64,000 nucleotides of DNA. It comes from Apostichopus japonicus. Lineage: Eukaryota; Echinodermata; Holothuroidea; Aspidochirotida; Stichopodidae. Of the stretch, positions 21,497 through 32,847 are shown in pieces (positions within the stretch are counted from its first letter, which is position 1; each line of letters begins with the position of its first letter). Location of the stretch: contig NC_092570.1 of assembly GCF_037975245.1 (NCBI RefSeq), positions 16,409,418-16,473,417 on the forward strand, in the 5' to 3' direction. The translations under genes were made by a program, and so were the position numbers. The notes beneath the pieces are model-generated. The model searched no databases. It saw only the letters and a list, made by a program, of their open reading frames with translations, and was not told the DNA's origin.

Positions 21497-21915
21497 GAAA
21501 AAAATTAGTTGATAATTTCTCATGCGGCGGGGCTATTTCAAAAACATGTTGGTTTGGGCGCGTATCTACAAACATTGTTTACGCTATAATATAGGGAACA
21601 CAACGCAGCAATTGTGTACAGCTACTAGCGAGGCGCTGTAGCTAGACCTGTGTTGTGGTGTAGTGTAAAGAAACTAACTATTTAATCTACTTCGTCTGAA
21701 TCTCGTATTCAGTAAAACCAAATGCGCTCGGAATGAGTGGTTAAAACGTCTGGCTCTTATAACAAAATATGTATGTTTATTACATAGCTTTCTCACATTA
21801 TGCCACGCATGGTCAGTGACTCAAAAAACAGAGAGTCGGACAAATCTGCAGTGTCATTGAAAGTGTTAGTGATTAAGAATTCGCTGCTTAACAACTTCTA
21901 ATACACGCTACTAGA
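21497..21915. repeat. A block of the duplicated unit (second part)
   Basis: Matches 51576-52000 and 61420-61840. No gene is supported. The last 8 bases (21908-21915, CTACTAGA) are the left target duplication of the element that follows. Confidence 0.7.
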
Positions 21916-23011
21916 CAGGCGCGGCGGAACGGAAAAATTATTGGGGGGGGGGGGGGCTAATGTGTGGAGACTATCTAAGCGGAGCGCCACCATCGGTTGG
22001 CGCGGAGCGTACAAGAAAATTTTGGGTTTTTTCAAACCCCCAGATGGCCGGAAACGGCACTTCCCGAGTGTTTTATGCTGTGAATACCTGGCCCTAAAAT
22101 ATGGGTCTCAAGCCTGCAATTTCTCAGATTGCACGTAAAGTCTGTATAAACATTGTAATATGTATATTCGATGGTGTTTTAAGAGAGTAGCTATTACTCG
22201 TAGTGTACTCGCAAAGACGTTTTTGAGTGTAGTAAGGGCAGTGGCGGAGCTAGGGGTATTGGTCGGGGGGGGGGGCAAGAATGGTCTGTAGGGGCGCTTT
22301 CGACACTATCTAAGCGGAGCGCCACCACAGGTTGGCGCGGAGCGTACAGAAAATTTTTGAGTAAAGATACTCCCGAGATTGCAGGAAATGACCCTTTCCG
22401 GGGCCTTGCTAATTTGCAGATAAACGGAGAATAAATAGGTGTCGTCGCCATTTTGTCGGAAAATTACACCGACAGAATATGACAAATGTCAATGGCTATA
22501 TGAGAGCGCAATAAAATAGTCAAAAATCGCGAATAAGTAAAAAGTAGTGAAAAGCTGAAAAGGGCGCCAGCAGTCCATTTGAGTCCGTCAGGGGGGGGGG
22601 GGCATCCGCCCCTGACTGTATATATGGACGCTCGATCAACCACTAAGTAAGGGGATGTTGGAGAACTGGCTGGAATGAGGCAAGTCATTGGCCTAAGACG
22701 AAGTTGTGTTACGCTTACCGGTACTCACACTCACTGCTTCCACTTTTCACGGGGCGTGAAGACGCGGTTGGGGTGACAATGTGGTCTATAGCCAAGGGAA
22801 GGGCTGAGGGTCCCCCAGCAATTACTAAAATTATTACACCTATAGAGTATACGTGTGCATCGGACAGATCGACAAGTATGCATTGAAAAATGGGCAGATG
22901 TACGTTTCGGAGCCATGGTAAATATTGGGGGGGCTTATCATGCATTTGCCCCCTCAACTTTTTTATTGGGGGGCTGAGCCCCCCCAAGCCCCCCCGGTTC
23001 CGCCGCCACTG
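21916..23011. mobile_element. hAT-type element, 1.1 kb, non-autonomous
   Basis: Inverted ends CAGGCGCGGCGGAACGG and CAGTGGCGGCGGAACCGG lie between perfect 8-bp duplications CTACTAGA (21908-21915 and 23012-23019). The empty site exists in the sister unit at about 61834-61841. The interior has the shared GC-rich core (21967-22010), and a second hAT-like start CAGTGGCGGAGCTAGGGG at about 22240 with its own core copy (22308-22350) and a possible end near 22610, suggesting a nested element. There is no transposase. Confidence 0.88.
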
Positions 23012-23019
23012 CTACTAGA

Positions 23020-23596
23020 GTCACCGTGTACTTTCGTCTCGTTTCGTTTCGTTTATGTTCTCTTACAACATTAAATAGTACAAATGCAGAAATAACGATA
23101 TAATATGAAGATGGCAATGAAACAAAGGAAAGAATAACTAAAAAAAAACCCGGGGGGCTTGTCGAGTAGTTTCGCTCAATAAAAACTTGAGAAAAAATCA
23201 ACTCAGGTAGAAAACACATTGTACAGAGGAATTAAAGAAAAAGCAAACAAGGCAAAACAACACGTAGTTATTAGTGTGTAGTTTATTTAGTTTGTATTTA
23301 TTTGAGAGTATCCCGACTAAAGCCTAATAAAGTACCGTTGTGCTACTAATTTACACATTGTCTTCATTGACCTTAATTAACATATCCATGTTTCACCTCA
23401 CAATCCTTCGATATCCCAATAAGGAAATAAGGGTCATTGAAAGATTCAGTTGCCTGCTGATCGCCGCAGTGAAAAGAACTCAATGTGTGCGTGAAGCTCC
23501 GAGATACAACGCAATGGAATAGCGTGTTTATACATACAATATTACATACATTACATCATTTTAACTCTGCACCAATTATATTGAGAACTATAGTGC

Positions 23597-23640
<44 letters not shown>

Positions 23641-25204
23641 GCATGTATACCGTAGCCTATAGCATATTATATACAATTATTAACAATAAGACTCATATAT
23701 TCTGTGAACTTAAGCTGGTTTTACGTTAGTTTTAAATAATATTTTCACCTTTTCATTCGCTGATACTTTACTTCTCTAAAAAAAATAGTGAAAGTTGATT
23801 CTTTTAACTTTTCCAATAAAGCTGTCACTTTTAACGCAAACGAAACGTTTTGGTAATTCAGGTTCCCTTTATTGAGATTGAATATTTATAGATATGTGCT
23901 CTAATCACGCGCTAATTTATACAAGAGTACATCGTTATCTTTATGAAACTCTGTTGTATTTAATATGGTTTTGTTCCGTAACCAATCACAATCTAGGCGC
24001 ATCTTCACAGCATGGAATCAAGTAGCATTAAATCAATCGGAGTGCAGCTGCAATGTGTGTGTTTGTCAAAAAGCGCAAATATTTGTTTAAATTTGTCAAA
24101 CAAAAAGCCGTTTTCTAGTAATGTTTTTATCGATTTCCCAACAAAAACAGTTTTTCTAAATAATAAAAAGGACATTTTTAGCTTTAAAGTATAAAAGGTA
24201 TGTCATTAACAGAAATATGGATAATTTTCTTGTTTACTAATAGTTATTATTTTGTTTATATATTTTATTTATTAACTTAGTTATTTTTATTTCTTATTAC
24301 GTTTTCCACAACGTTTAAGGCATGTGCCCCATGAACACCGCAACGTCAAAATGTGAGATGGTTCTATAGCTAAACCATTGTCACTTCTTGGAACCAAAGA
24401 AGGAGAATTTACTACCTTGGAGTATAATCACATCCAATCTGTCGTAGAGCCGTCATTGTGGATACCCCCCCCCCCCTGCTCTCTCTCTCTCTGGGTGTGC
24501 CATACTATAAACCATTTATTCGATGGTTAATGTTACCATAATATCATTCGTCATTAATTAATGTTAAAACAGTGGTGAAATAGTGTTATTATACAATAAA
24601 TAAAGACGTTAAAATGAAATATATGTGAAGACCGTGGATTTGACCCTCAGTAAAGTTTTACAAAAACTGTGAAATACGATTCATGAAGGCTTAGTGGGTT
24701 TTGTTTTGCATGATAAAAATCGAAACACTGCTCACTGTTAAAGCGAACCTGAATCAAAATATGAGTTCCTGATTTGAGCGTATACAGTAGCATTTTTTTT
24801 ATAACTATAACAACCGGTGTCTAGTGAAATATGACAGACCAGGGCATGTGGGCATCGCAATTTCATTCCAAAACATGACTGGCAATTATATATCAATTAT
24901 TGGTCCTTGTTATTGAGGGCACTGATTCGAGCAGGGCGTTGTGCCAACTCCCTAAAACAATAATGAACCACGTAAACCGCATATTACAACTATGCTTCTC
25001 TGCGTGATATGTAGTATGTTTAATTAACCGAAAAAGACTTGCTATAACAAACAAAAAATAAGCTGTTAAAAGGTTCATCTTTACAAAACCTTGTTTACGA
25101 ATTACACGCTGATAATGTTATGACTATTCATCAAGCAGTCTCGAGAAAACACAACATCCGATCTCAAAATAATATTGATGATCCATCAGATAGGCAACAT
25201 GTAG
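23020..25204. repeat. C block, (TA)n tract and D block (3' flank of next receptor)
   Basis: 23020-23590 is the C block; its plus-strand frame at 23340-23522 recurs in the inverted copy but is frame-broken at 52350 and 62180. A TA run lies at 23598-23642. The D block (about 23660-25200) matches 31405-32847 almost throughout and 53150-53959 in part. No B block is present in this unit. C-run and CT-run at about 24465-24492. No supported gene. Confidence 0.7.
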
Positions 25205-26638
25205 CTAGTTATCTTTATTTACCATATCGTACTCTGTGGTAGATACTGATATATTACCAGGGACGCTACTATCCCATTCAGACTCATTAACTGTATAGTA
25301 AGGCATATCTTCGTCGTCATTGGTATCAAGAATGGGTTCTCGGTTCCCCGAATGAATCGGTTTGCTTTCAACACTACGAACCATTTTGCTTTCTTCAAGG
25401 CGTCCACTCAAGATTCCGATCTTACCAGTATGCCGTTGCGATTGCTGAGGACTATCTACTTTTGTGTAGTTGTCATCAGGTAGAGATGTTTCCACTACAT
25501 CCCTCATTTGCATCGATGGAGAATCGTATGCGTGACTATTATCATTAATGTCCTCATACGTTACGTTATTATCTCTGAAAACATCAGTAATTGTGCGTTG
25601 GTAGGTACGGTTGTAATATGGCGTATTGTAGTCAGCTTCGTGTTTATCATTCGGAGTGGTGTGCTTCGTCTTCTTATCATCTTTTGTCACTTTACGGTTC
25701 GGCTCATTTGTTTCCCTGCAAAAACGGTAAACAATTAAAACAACGACAAAGACCACTAATAGACAAACTACAATGACTCCAATGACGGTTACGATCAAAA
25801 CAAGATTTTCATTAACCGTATTCTTTGTGTCTCTGATTTCAGTTACGTTCGAAGTAATTGAGTCCATGAAGGTTCCTTCCTTTAACATTGGTTCTGTAGT
25901 TAGAGGTGAGCAAATGTCCGTTGACGTTACTGTTTCCATTGAGTTAATAATGATATCATTAGATGATTCACTCTGTGGTCCGATCTCACATCGATCTGTC
26001 GATGCCGATCCCCTGAAACAATCATATCTAGTATTAGGATCAGTAGATGATGTGTAATGTACTATAACTCTTCTAATCGCCTTTCCTGTATGGTTCATCA
26101 TTTCATCGAGTGGTGACAAAAGATCTGCTAGTCCACTGCCTCTCACTACGGCAGACCATAAACATGTATCCATCTCCCTACAGTAACATGAAAACAAAAT
26201 CCAATCACCAGGTTTGTAGGGCTCCCCAACGGTACCATTACGAACACACTGAGGACTAGTATCATCTTTAACATTTAGATCGAGCGTTGCTACCTCCGTT
26301 ACCTCTCTTCCATCCATATACGTATATCTTACGTTACATTTGTACAAACCACCATCGCTCATCGCCACAGTATTGATTCTGTACTCGGCACAAATAGTTT
26401 TTATTTCTTCAGTTACGGTATTTCCATTTTGATCCATAATCGTCACTGTTTCTATAGTTAACTTGCCATTATAAGAACACCGTAAAGTCATATCCGTCTC
26501 ACCAACGAAAACTACTTCGTTATACTCGCCATCCATTATTTCGAACATTACCTGTGGTTTTCCCAACGAGGTAATGAAAATGTATATCACTATCATATCA
26601 AAGAAAATTGTTTTTCTAAAACCTTCTAATTGATACAT
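25205..26638 (-). CDS. Ig-domain transmembrane receptor with ITSM-type tail
   Basis: 477 aa from the ATG at 26638 (MYQLEGF); five upstream in-frame codons begin with GTG, so the ATG is preferred. Signal peptide 1-29. Ig domain 1 about 30-124 with Cys54 and D95-G-G-L-Y-K-Cys101. Domain 2 about 130-222 with Cys131, 151, 153, 159, Trp161, Cys207, 217 and glycosylation site Asn134. Stalk 223-278, transmembrane 279-304. Tail tyrosines include Tyr371 (Y-D-S-P), Tyr391 (Y-T-K-V), Tyr447/448 (P-Y-Y-T-V) and the C-terminal Tyr470 in T-E-Y-D-M-V, which fits the ITSM consensus T-x-Y-x-x-V/I. In vertebrate receptors ITSMs bind SAP-type adaptors or phosphatases; such signalling is inferred here. It is most similar to 32848-34257. 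The AATAAA in its last codons could double as a poly(A) signal. Confidence 0.83.
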   Translation of the reverse strand: MYQLEGFRKTIFFDMIVIYIFITSLGKPQVMFEIMDGEYNEVVFVGETDMTLRCSYNGKLTIETVTIMDQNGNTVTEEIKTICAEYRINTVAMSDGGLYKCNVRYTYMDGREVTEVATLDLNVKDDTSPQCVRNGTVGEPYKPGDWILFSCYCREMDTCLWSAVVRGSGLADLLSPLDEMMNHTGKAIRRVIVHYTSSTDPNTRYDCFRGSASTDRCEIGPQSESSNDIIINSMETVTSTDICSPLTTEPMLKEGTFMDSITSNVTEIRDTKNTVNENLVLIVTVIGVIVVCLLVVFVVVLIVYRFCRETNEPNRKVTKDDKKTKHTTPNDKHEADYNTPYYNRTYQRTITDVFRDNNVTYEDINDNSHAYDSPSMQMRDVVETSLPDDNYTKVDSPQQSQRHTGKIGILSGRLEESKMVRSVESKPIHSGNREPILDTNDDEDMPYYTVNESEWDSSVPGNISVSTTEYDMVNKDN

Positions 26639-26952
26639 CTTTCTCCTTTCCACTACCCCTTTCTAGAGGAAATATAGTTTCCAAAACTTCTTCACTTTGT
26701 GTCTTCTATACTTTGTCTAATCCCCTCGGCAGTCGTGCTGACATATACAACCGTCACTTTGTGTTTGGCGAATGCACTTGTACAATGTGTATAGGACTAA
26801 ACGAGAGGAACGCCGTTTGCTTTATGTTCTTCTCGCCATGTCGAGTTGTATGTAGGAAGTGCTGCAGTGATTGCAGCCACTCTGCTCAGTAGGCATGAAG
26901 ATTGGTGTAACTCGTCAATCCTCACACTATAGGCATTTCTTTTTTATATACT
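26639..26952 (-). promoter_or_regulatory. Conserved receptor upstream region with TATA-like box
   Basis: Near-identical to 15816-16130. The minus-strand TATAAAAA match is at about 26939-26950, about 303 bp before the ATG, the same spacing as in two sister genes. Confidence 0.55.
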
Positions 26953-28013
26953 ATTTCGTAATATGGTGTATGATGTCAAGTGAAGTGTAAAACGTACACT
27001 TTTATACGAACCTCAGCTTTGCAGTTTGGCAATCAAAGATTTCATTGTTCAAATATTTGTTCTTCGGCATGCACCGATGAAACTCATATAGGGGTGGGTT
27101 GGGGAGAGGGGTGGGCTTATGTACTGTATAATGATGTATTTTTTTTATGTGAAAGTAATGTATTGGTTTTATCTATGTCAAAGCTTATGAAGGTACAGTA
27201 CAAGAAGATCGAAACTACAAATCATGGCATAAAACGTACCGTAACTAACCTGCTAGAATAATTCCATGAAATTATTATTAGCCTACCCGCTCTAATTTCT
27301 TCTTATAGTACTTCAGATCTTTGGATTCTTACCACTATTCTACATTTACCGTAATTAAGGAGGAAAAAGCATCTAGTTTTATTGTAAACATGCAAAATTC
27401 CCCGGGCGATCTGCAATCGCATCGCCATAAAAAACAAAAAAAGGTTAATATAGGCCTGCTATGTTATGTTGACGCAAAATGTGCATAACAATCCGCTCAT
27501 AATTGACATTTTTGCCAAATTTAGCTCTTTATGCATTCCCCGTCCCACCCCCACCCCCCCCCCCCATCACAGGCCCTCCCCATATCCGACACTCACCTTC
27601 ATTTTACGGATCTACGCAAAATTTGTGTTGTACCGAGCTTTGCAGTGAACACGAGTGCGAAGACTTTATATTCACTCCATTGTCGCGCCGAATACGCCTT
27701 TTTATTCGCTGGCTGCATATTAACAAAGAAGTTATATATCTGAATGATCAAGTTGAACTAAGGTATCCTATCAACACACTGTAACCAGAATAAGAACTAC
27801 AAAATTCCTTGCATAAAGCGAACTGCATAAATTTCAAAATAATTGCATACAGTCATGTGAGACATATTCCAAATAAGATACAAATAAATGATTTTACAGA
27901 ATACATAGGAGTAGATCAGTCTTACTCGTCATTGCTTTTCTGTAGTATTTTCATCAAAAATATGTGCAAATGTATTACGTAAAGTAGAGTTGGTTTTCTG
28001 TGAGATTATAATT
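26953..28013. repeat. A block of the duplicated unit
   Basis: Matches other A blocks, with C-rich tract 27540-27575. At 27770-27800 the sequence CTATCAACACACTG is uninterrupted and serves as the empty site for the hAT insertion at 35740-36605. No gene is supported. Confidence 0.7.
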
Positions 28014-28303
28014 CAGGCGCGTAGCCAGGAATTTGCCAAGGGAGGGGCGAAACTGTAGATTCGGCATTGCAAACTATCTAAGCGTAGCGCCACCATGATT
28101 GGCGCGAAGGGTACAAGACAATTTTGGCTGAAAATGCCTCCCAGATCGCTGGAAATGGCACTTTCGAGGCCTTGTAAGTTGCATCTTAGCATTTTCTCTG
28201 TTGAAAATACTAGCGATATCATAAAAACATTAAACAATTTTTTTTAAATATGCTCAAGGGGGGGGGGCTGCCCCCTTCGCCCCCCCCCTTGGCTACGCGC
28301 CTG
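28014..28303. mobile_element. hAT-like MITE, 290 bp
   Basis: Inverted ends CAGGCGCGTAGCCAGGA and CAGGCGCGTAGCCAAGG. A 7-bp match GATTATA flanks it (28004-28010 and 28304-28310), with three extra bases before the left end, so the duplication is imperfect. It contains the shared GC-rich core (28073-28112) and a G-run, and is the complete counterpart of the fragment at 5206. Sister units lack it at this place (about 36865, 51020, 60880). Confidence 0.78.
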
Positions 28304-29148
28304 GATTATATGTACTAAGTGGTAAAGGGAAGTGGCCACAACTTTTCAAAATTAGACGTTGCCATCATGCAGAGACGTAACGTACAACTGAAAACAATTG
28401 TCAGTGAAAGTACACTCTGGATTTAGTGGCTTACTTATTTAAGTGCATTTACTGTATCTGTGGTGTATTGTAAAGAATCAAAGCTATTTAATCTAGTTCG
28501 TCTGAATCATTAAAAACAAATGCATTAGGAATGAGTGACTAAAACGTGTGGCTCTAATTACTAAACACGCATGTTTATTTCATAGCCTTCTCAAATTATG
28601 CCACATATGGTCAGTGACTCATATACTCAGGCTATATCTCTTAAAAACAGAAAGTCGGACAAATCTACAGTGTAATTGAAAGTGTTAGTGATAAAGAAAT
28701 CGCTTCAAATACACGCTACGAAATTCCCCGTGTTCATTCGTTTCGTTTCGTTTGTGTTCTTCTACAACAATAAATAGTACAAGTGCAGAAATAACGACAT
28801 GGCAATGAAGCAGAAGGAAGTAAAACTTAAAAACACTGCGTGGCATGTCGAACAGTTTCAATCCCTAGAAACTGAAAAATAGTCAAGACAGAAATATATA
28901 GATATAAAGGCATATAATAATATCCTCTTTGTCATCGAGAACAAATTTTCGGTTTCGTCTTGCAGATGGCGTTTGGCAATGAAGCAGAAGGAAGTAAAAC
29001 TTAAAAACACCGCGTGGCATGTCGAACAGTTTCAATATCTAGCAACTGAAAAATAGTCAAGACAGAAATATATAGAAATATAGTCATATAATAATATCCT
29101 CTTGTCATCGAGAACAAATTTTCGGTTTCGTCTTGCAGATGGCGTTTG
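28304..29148. repeat. A/C block with a local 174-bp tandem duplication
   Basis: 28310-28800 matches 36890-37370. Units 28801-28974 and 28975-29148 are tandem copies with a few differences; the paralogous place (37375-37550) has a single copy, so the duplication is recent and local. Confidence 0.8.
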
Positions 29149-29735
29149 TAAAATATGACGTGATTTTTCACTTTCGTCATAGCTTCTTGACGGCTCTCCA
29201 GTCAGAGTAACATGTGGTGGCCTAGGATTATCATACGTCTCAGCAGATCTCCCCAGATACAGATGAAACTACTGCGTCCATCATTTTCATGGGCGTAGAA
29301 TCTTATGTGTGGCTATCATCACTAATACCGTCACAATTCCCCATTTCATCAGTTACTACATCGGAGCTAGTATTTTTATAAGCATTGTTGTAATATGGCA
29401 TATTGTTGTCAACTTCGTGATGATCATCGGGGACGGTATCCTTCATCCTTTTTTTTAACTCTCGCTGTATTTTCAGGCTTGTTTTTCTTCCGAACAAAAT
29501 TAACCCAATTAAAGCAATCATAACAACCATTCGAAGACCAGCTACACTGCCACCAATTACCATCACGATGAAAAAAAGGATTTCCAATGTTCGTCCGTGC
29601 TAATTGTACTTTGGGTGTCTGCAATTTTATTTACCTTCATAGAGGTCGTATCCACGGTAATTCCTGTGATTGATTCGCCTTCGGCATTCACAGTTACACA
29701 AACGTCTGGTGACGTCACTACTTACTCTAAACAAC
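29149..29735 (-). pseudogene. Receptor pseudogene: stalk, transmembrane and tail remnant
   Basis: On the minus strand the stalk (TSPDVCV), a transmembrane helix (VMVIGGSVAG to LIGLILFG) and the start of the tail (PYYNNAY, then DDSHT) align with the receptor at 14331-15815. The frame is broken in the stalk. In the tail an ochre stop falls exactly where the conserved Y-D-S-P tyrosine is expected. The ectodomain is missing: at 29736 the stalk joins the B block directly. A sister remnant at 37540-38142 shares the same junction, so the fusion predates duplication. Confidence 0.8.
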
Positions 29736-30890
29736 TGTCCCTGTGTTTGACTAGTAAGTATACCTTGTAACGATGGTTCAACTTCTTGGACTTCTTATGT
29801 GACATAAAGCGAGAACATTCGTATTTCTCCGGTTTTCAATTAACTTAATTTACAACAACCAAGAGTTGCCCCGAATGTAGTATTTATTTGTCAAAAATGT
29901 CACGAAAGCTAAAGGGGGTAAAATAATGGTCACCAATGTTAAAATAGTAACAAAAAGCACACTGGACAGTTACTATCCACGCTAAGACATTATATTGTGT
30001 ATTTTAATTCCTGGTAATAATTTCAAGGATCATAGCTTCTACTCTTGAAAATTTACAGTATTTTTTTCTCTGGGGGGGGGGGGGAAGGGGGGTGCTGAAA
30101 TTCGGGGCCAATACTGAAGACCTTTGTAATCAGTATGGTTTGAAGACAGTACTTTTTATCTTGAAAGCTTTATTTATCTCAGAATTTGTTTTGTACAGTG
30201 GCAAACAGGCAGATCATCCCTTTATACCTTTATTTATAGAAGTATACTAGATTTAAAGCTTTACAAAGCAAACACGAAAGATTCAAAATGTTGCATTATT
30301 TCCAAAGGTTAAAGATACGAATTAAGCCATTTGTCTTTGATATAACTTGCGCTTATACGTGAGAATGGTCATTGATATAAAGAGACATATACGAGATAAA
30401 CGTATTGACGGGTTCGGTATAAATAAAGGTGTTTTTTCAATAAATCAATATTAATAGATTCCTTTTCTTATATTTCTCTTACAATCATAATCACATAAGC
30501 ATTGAATCGATTGACACAACTGTTTTTGACAATTAAAAGATACTATTGGTAATCCTTTATATTGTTGATCTGTATTCTGAAAAAACCGGTGGAACAATGC
30601 ATTAAGCTTATTTTATGTTCTGTTTTAGATTTATTAATAATGCTTAATATGAAATACCTTTCATCAAAATAGCAAATTCACAGATTGTATAGTTTTTGTT
30701 GATCGGTATAGCAAAACCAAGACAACTAGATACTATTTGGGTTGTATAAACATTTACGATCATGCAGTATTTTTTTTTAAATAGTATGGTAAGTTATAAA
30801 TGTGAGGGCAATACCATTATCATAGCGATAAAATCCACCACCATATTCCCATTCTATAGTTCTGAAAATCAAAATCGAATATTCGAAAAT
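29736..30890. repeat. B block of the duplicated unit
   Basis: Begins AAACAACTGTCC..., the same left boundary as at 38143, 52770, 62687 and (inverted) about 18290. In the two latter forward copies it follows a (TA)n tract; here it follows the pseudogene stalk. G-run near 30075. A minus-strand stretch encoding TIEWEYGGG (about 30840-30860), preceded by TTTTCAG, recurs in all full B copies. Confidence 0.75.
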
Positions 30891-31061
30891 ATCTTGGGCT
30901 TTTCCAAAGGAGATAATAATCGATATCCATATGATTGTAATCAAGACATATTTTGAAATTTCTTGCAGAAGACACATCTTACAATCTGTACACCAAACGT
31001 CGTTCAAGAATGTTTTGCTTTGTTCTCTTGAAAATATGTCACGTAAGGTCGAAGAATACAA
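30890..31061 (-). pseudogene. Receptor signal-peptide fragment fused to the B block
   Basis: The minus-strand frame contains VLITIIWISIIISFGKAQDIFE, comparable to the signal peptide and first residues (...SLGKAQVLFELM) of the receptors. After DIFE the frame runs into B-block sequence rather than an Ig domain. With the tail remnant at 29149-29735 it brackets a receptor whose ectodomain has been replaced by B-block DNA. Non-functional as a receptor. Confidence 0.6.
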
Positions 31062-32847
31062 CTTATTGCGAGTAACGATGTGAATTGCAACTGATTATTA
31101 TCTGATTATTGAGAAAAGTATATCTACAACGTTTGGTAGCGCCTGATAGTTGAATACACAAATTGCATCACGAAGGAAAGTTTAATAAATGGCTTTGTCT
31201 CGTATGACCTTATATATACAAATTATACCAACCCAACACTTATTTCAAAATGATGAGAAGTCGAGTGTGTAAAACAGTGTGAACTATAGAAAAATAGCAC
31301 CTTTTAACTCCCCCTTCTTTTTAACAATGACACCTTCGATATCCATGGGAAAGATCTCGTTTCAAAAACCCTCCCTACAACATAATGGTAATCTTGGCTC
31401 TTCTACAATTATTAACAATAAGACTCATTGAAGTGTGTCATATTCTGTGAACTTAAGTTGGCTGTACGTTAGTTTTAAATGATATTTTCACCTTTTCATT
31501 CGCTTATCCTTTACTTCTCAATAAAAAAAATCGTGAAAGTTGATTCTTTTAACTTTTCCAATAAAGCTGTCACTTTTAACACCAACGAAACGTTTTTGTA
31601 ATTCAGGTTCCCTTTATTGGGATTGAATATTTATAGATAAATGCTCTAATCACGCGCTCATTAATACAAGAGTACATCGTTATCTTTATGAAACTCTGTT
31701 GTCTTTAATATGGTTTAGTTCCGTAACCACTCACAATCTAGGCGCATATTCACAGCATGGAATCAAGTAGCATTAAATCAATCGGAGTGCAGCTGCAATG
31801 TGTGTGTTTGTCAACAAAAGCGCAAATATTTGTTTAATTTTGTCAAACAAAAAGCCGCTTTCTAGTAATGCTTTTTATAGATTTCCCAACAAAACAGTCT
31901 TTCTAATAACAAAAAGGACATTTTTTAGTGATAAAATATAAAAGGTATGTCATTAACAGAAATATGGGTAATTATGTTGTTTATTAATAGTTTATTTTTA
32001 TTACGTTTTCCACAACGTTTAAGGCATGTGCCCCACGCCCCCAGCCCCGTCAAAAAGGGAGATGGTTCTATAGCTAAACCATTGTCACTTCTTAGAACCA
32101 AAGAAGGAGAATTTACTACCTTGGAGTATAATCACATCCAGTCTGTCGTAGAGCCGTCATTGTGGAACCCCCCCCCCCTCTCGCTCTGGGTGTGCCATAC
32201 TATACTCCATTCAATTAATGGTTAATATTACCATACTATCATTCGTTATTATGTGTTATTATACAATAAATAAAGACGTTAAAATGAAATAATATGAAGG
32301 CCGTTGATCTGACCCTCAGCAAAGTTTTAAAAACTGCGAAATACGATAAAATGAAGGTTTAGTGGGTTTTTTTGCATGATAAAAATCGGAACACTGCTCA
32401 CTGTTAAAGCGACCCTGAATCAAAATATGAGTTCCTGATTTGAGCGTATACAGTAGCAATTTTTTTTATAACTATAACAACCGGTGGCTAGTGAAATATG
32501 ACAGACCAGGGCATGTGGGCATCGAAATTTCGTTCCAAAACATGACTGGCAATTATATATCAATTATTGGTCCTTGTTATTGAGGGCACTTATTCGAACA
32601 GAGCGTTGTGCCAACTCCCTGAATCAATGATGAACCACGTGAACCGCATATTGCAACTATGCTTCTCTGCGTGATATGTAGTATGTTTAAACAAAAAATA
32701 TAAGCTGTTAAAGAAGTCATCTTTACAAAACATTGTTTACGAATTACACGCTGATAATGTTATGACTATTCATCAAGCAGCCTTGAGAAAACACAACATG
32801 CGATCTCTAAATAACATTGTTGATTCCATCAGATAGGCCACGTGTAG
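31062..32847. repeat. D block: 3' flank of the next receptor
   Basis: From about 31405 the sequence matches 23660-25204 closely, with small indels. C-run at 32167-32178. 31062-31404 is not repeated elsewhere in the window. No supported gene. Confidence 0.7.
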
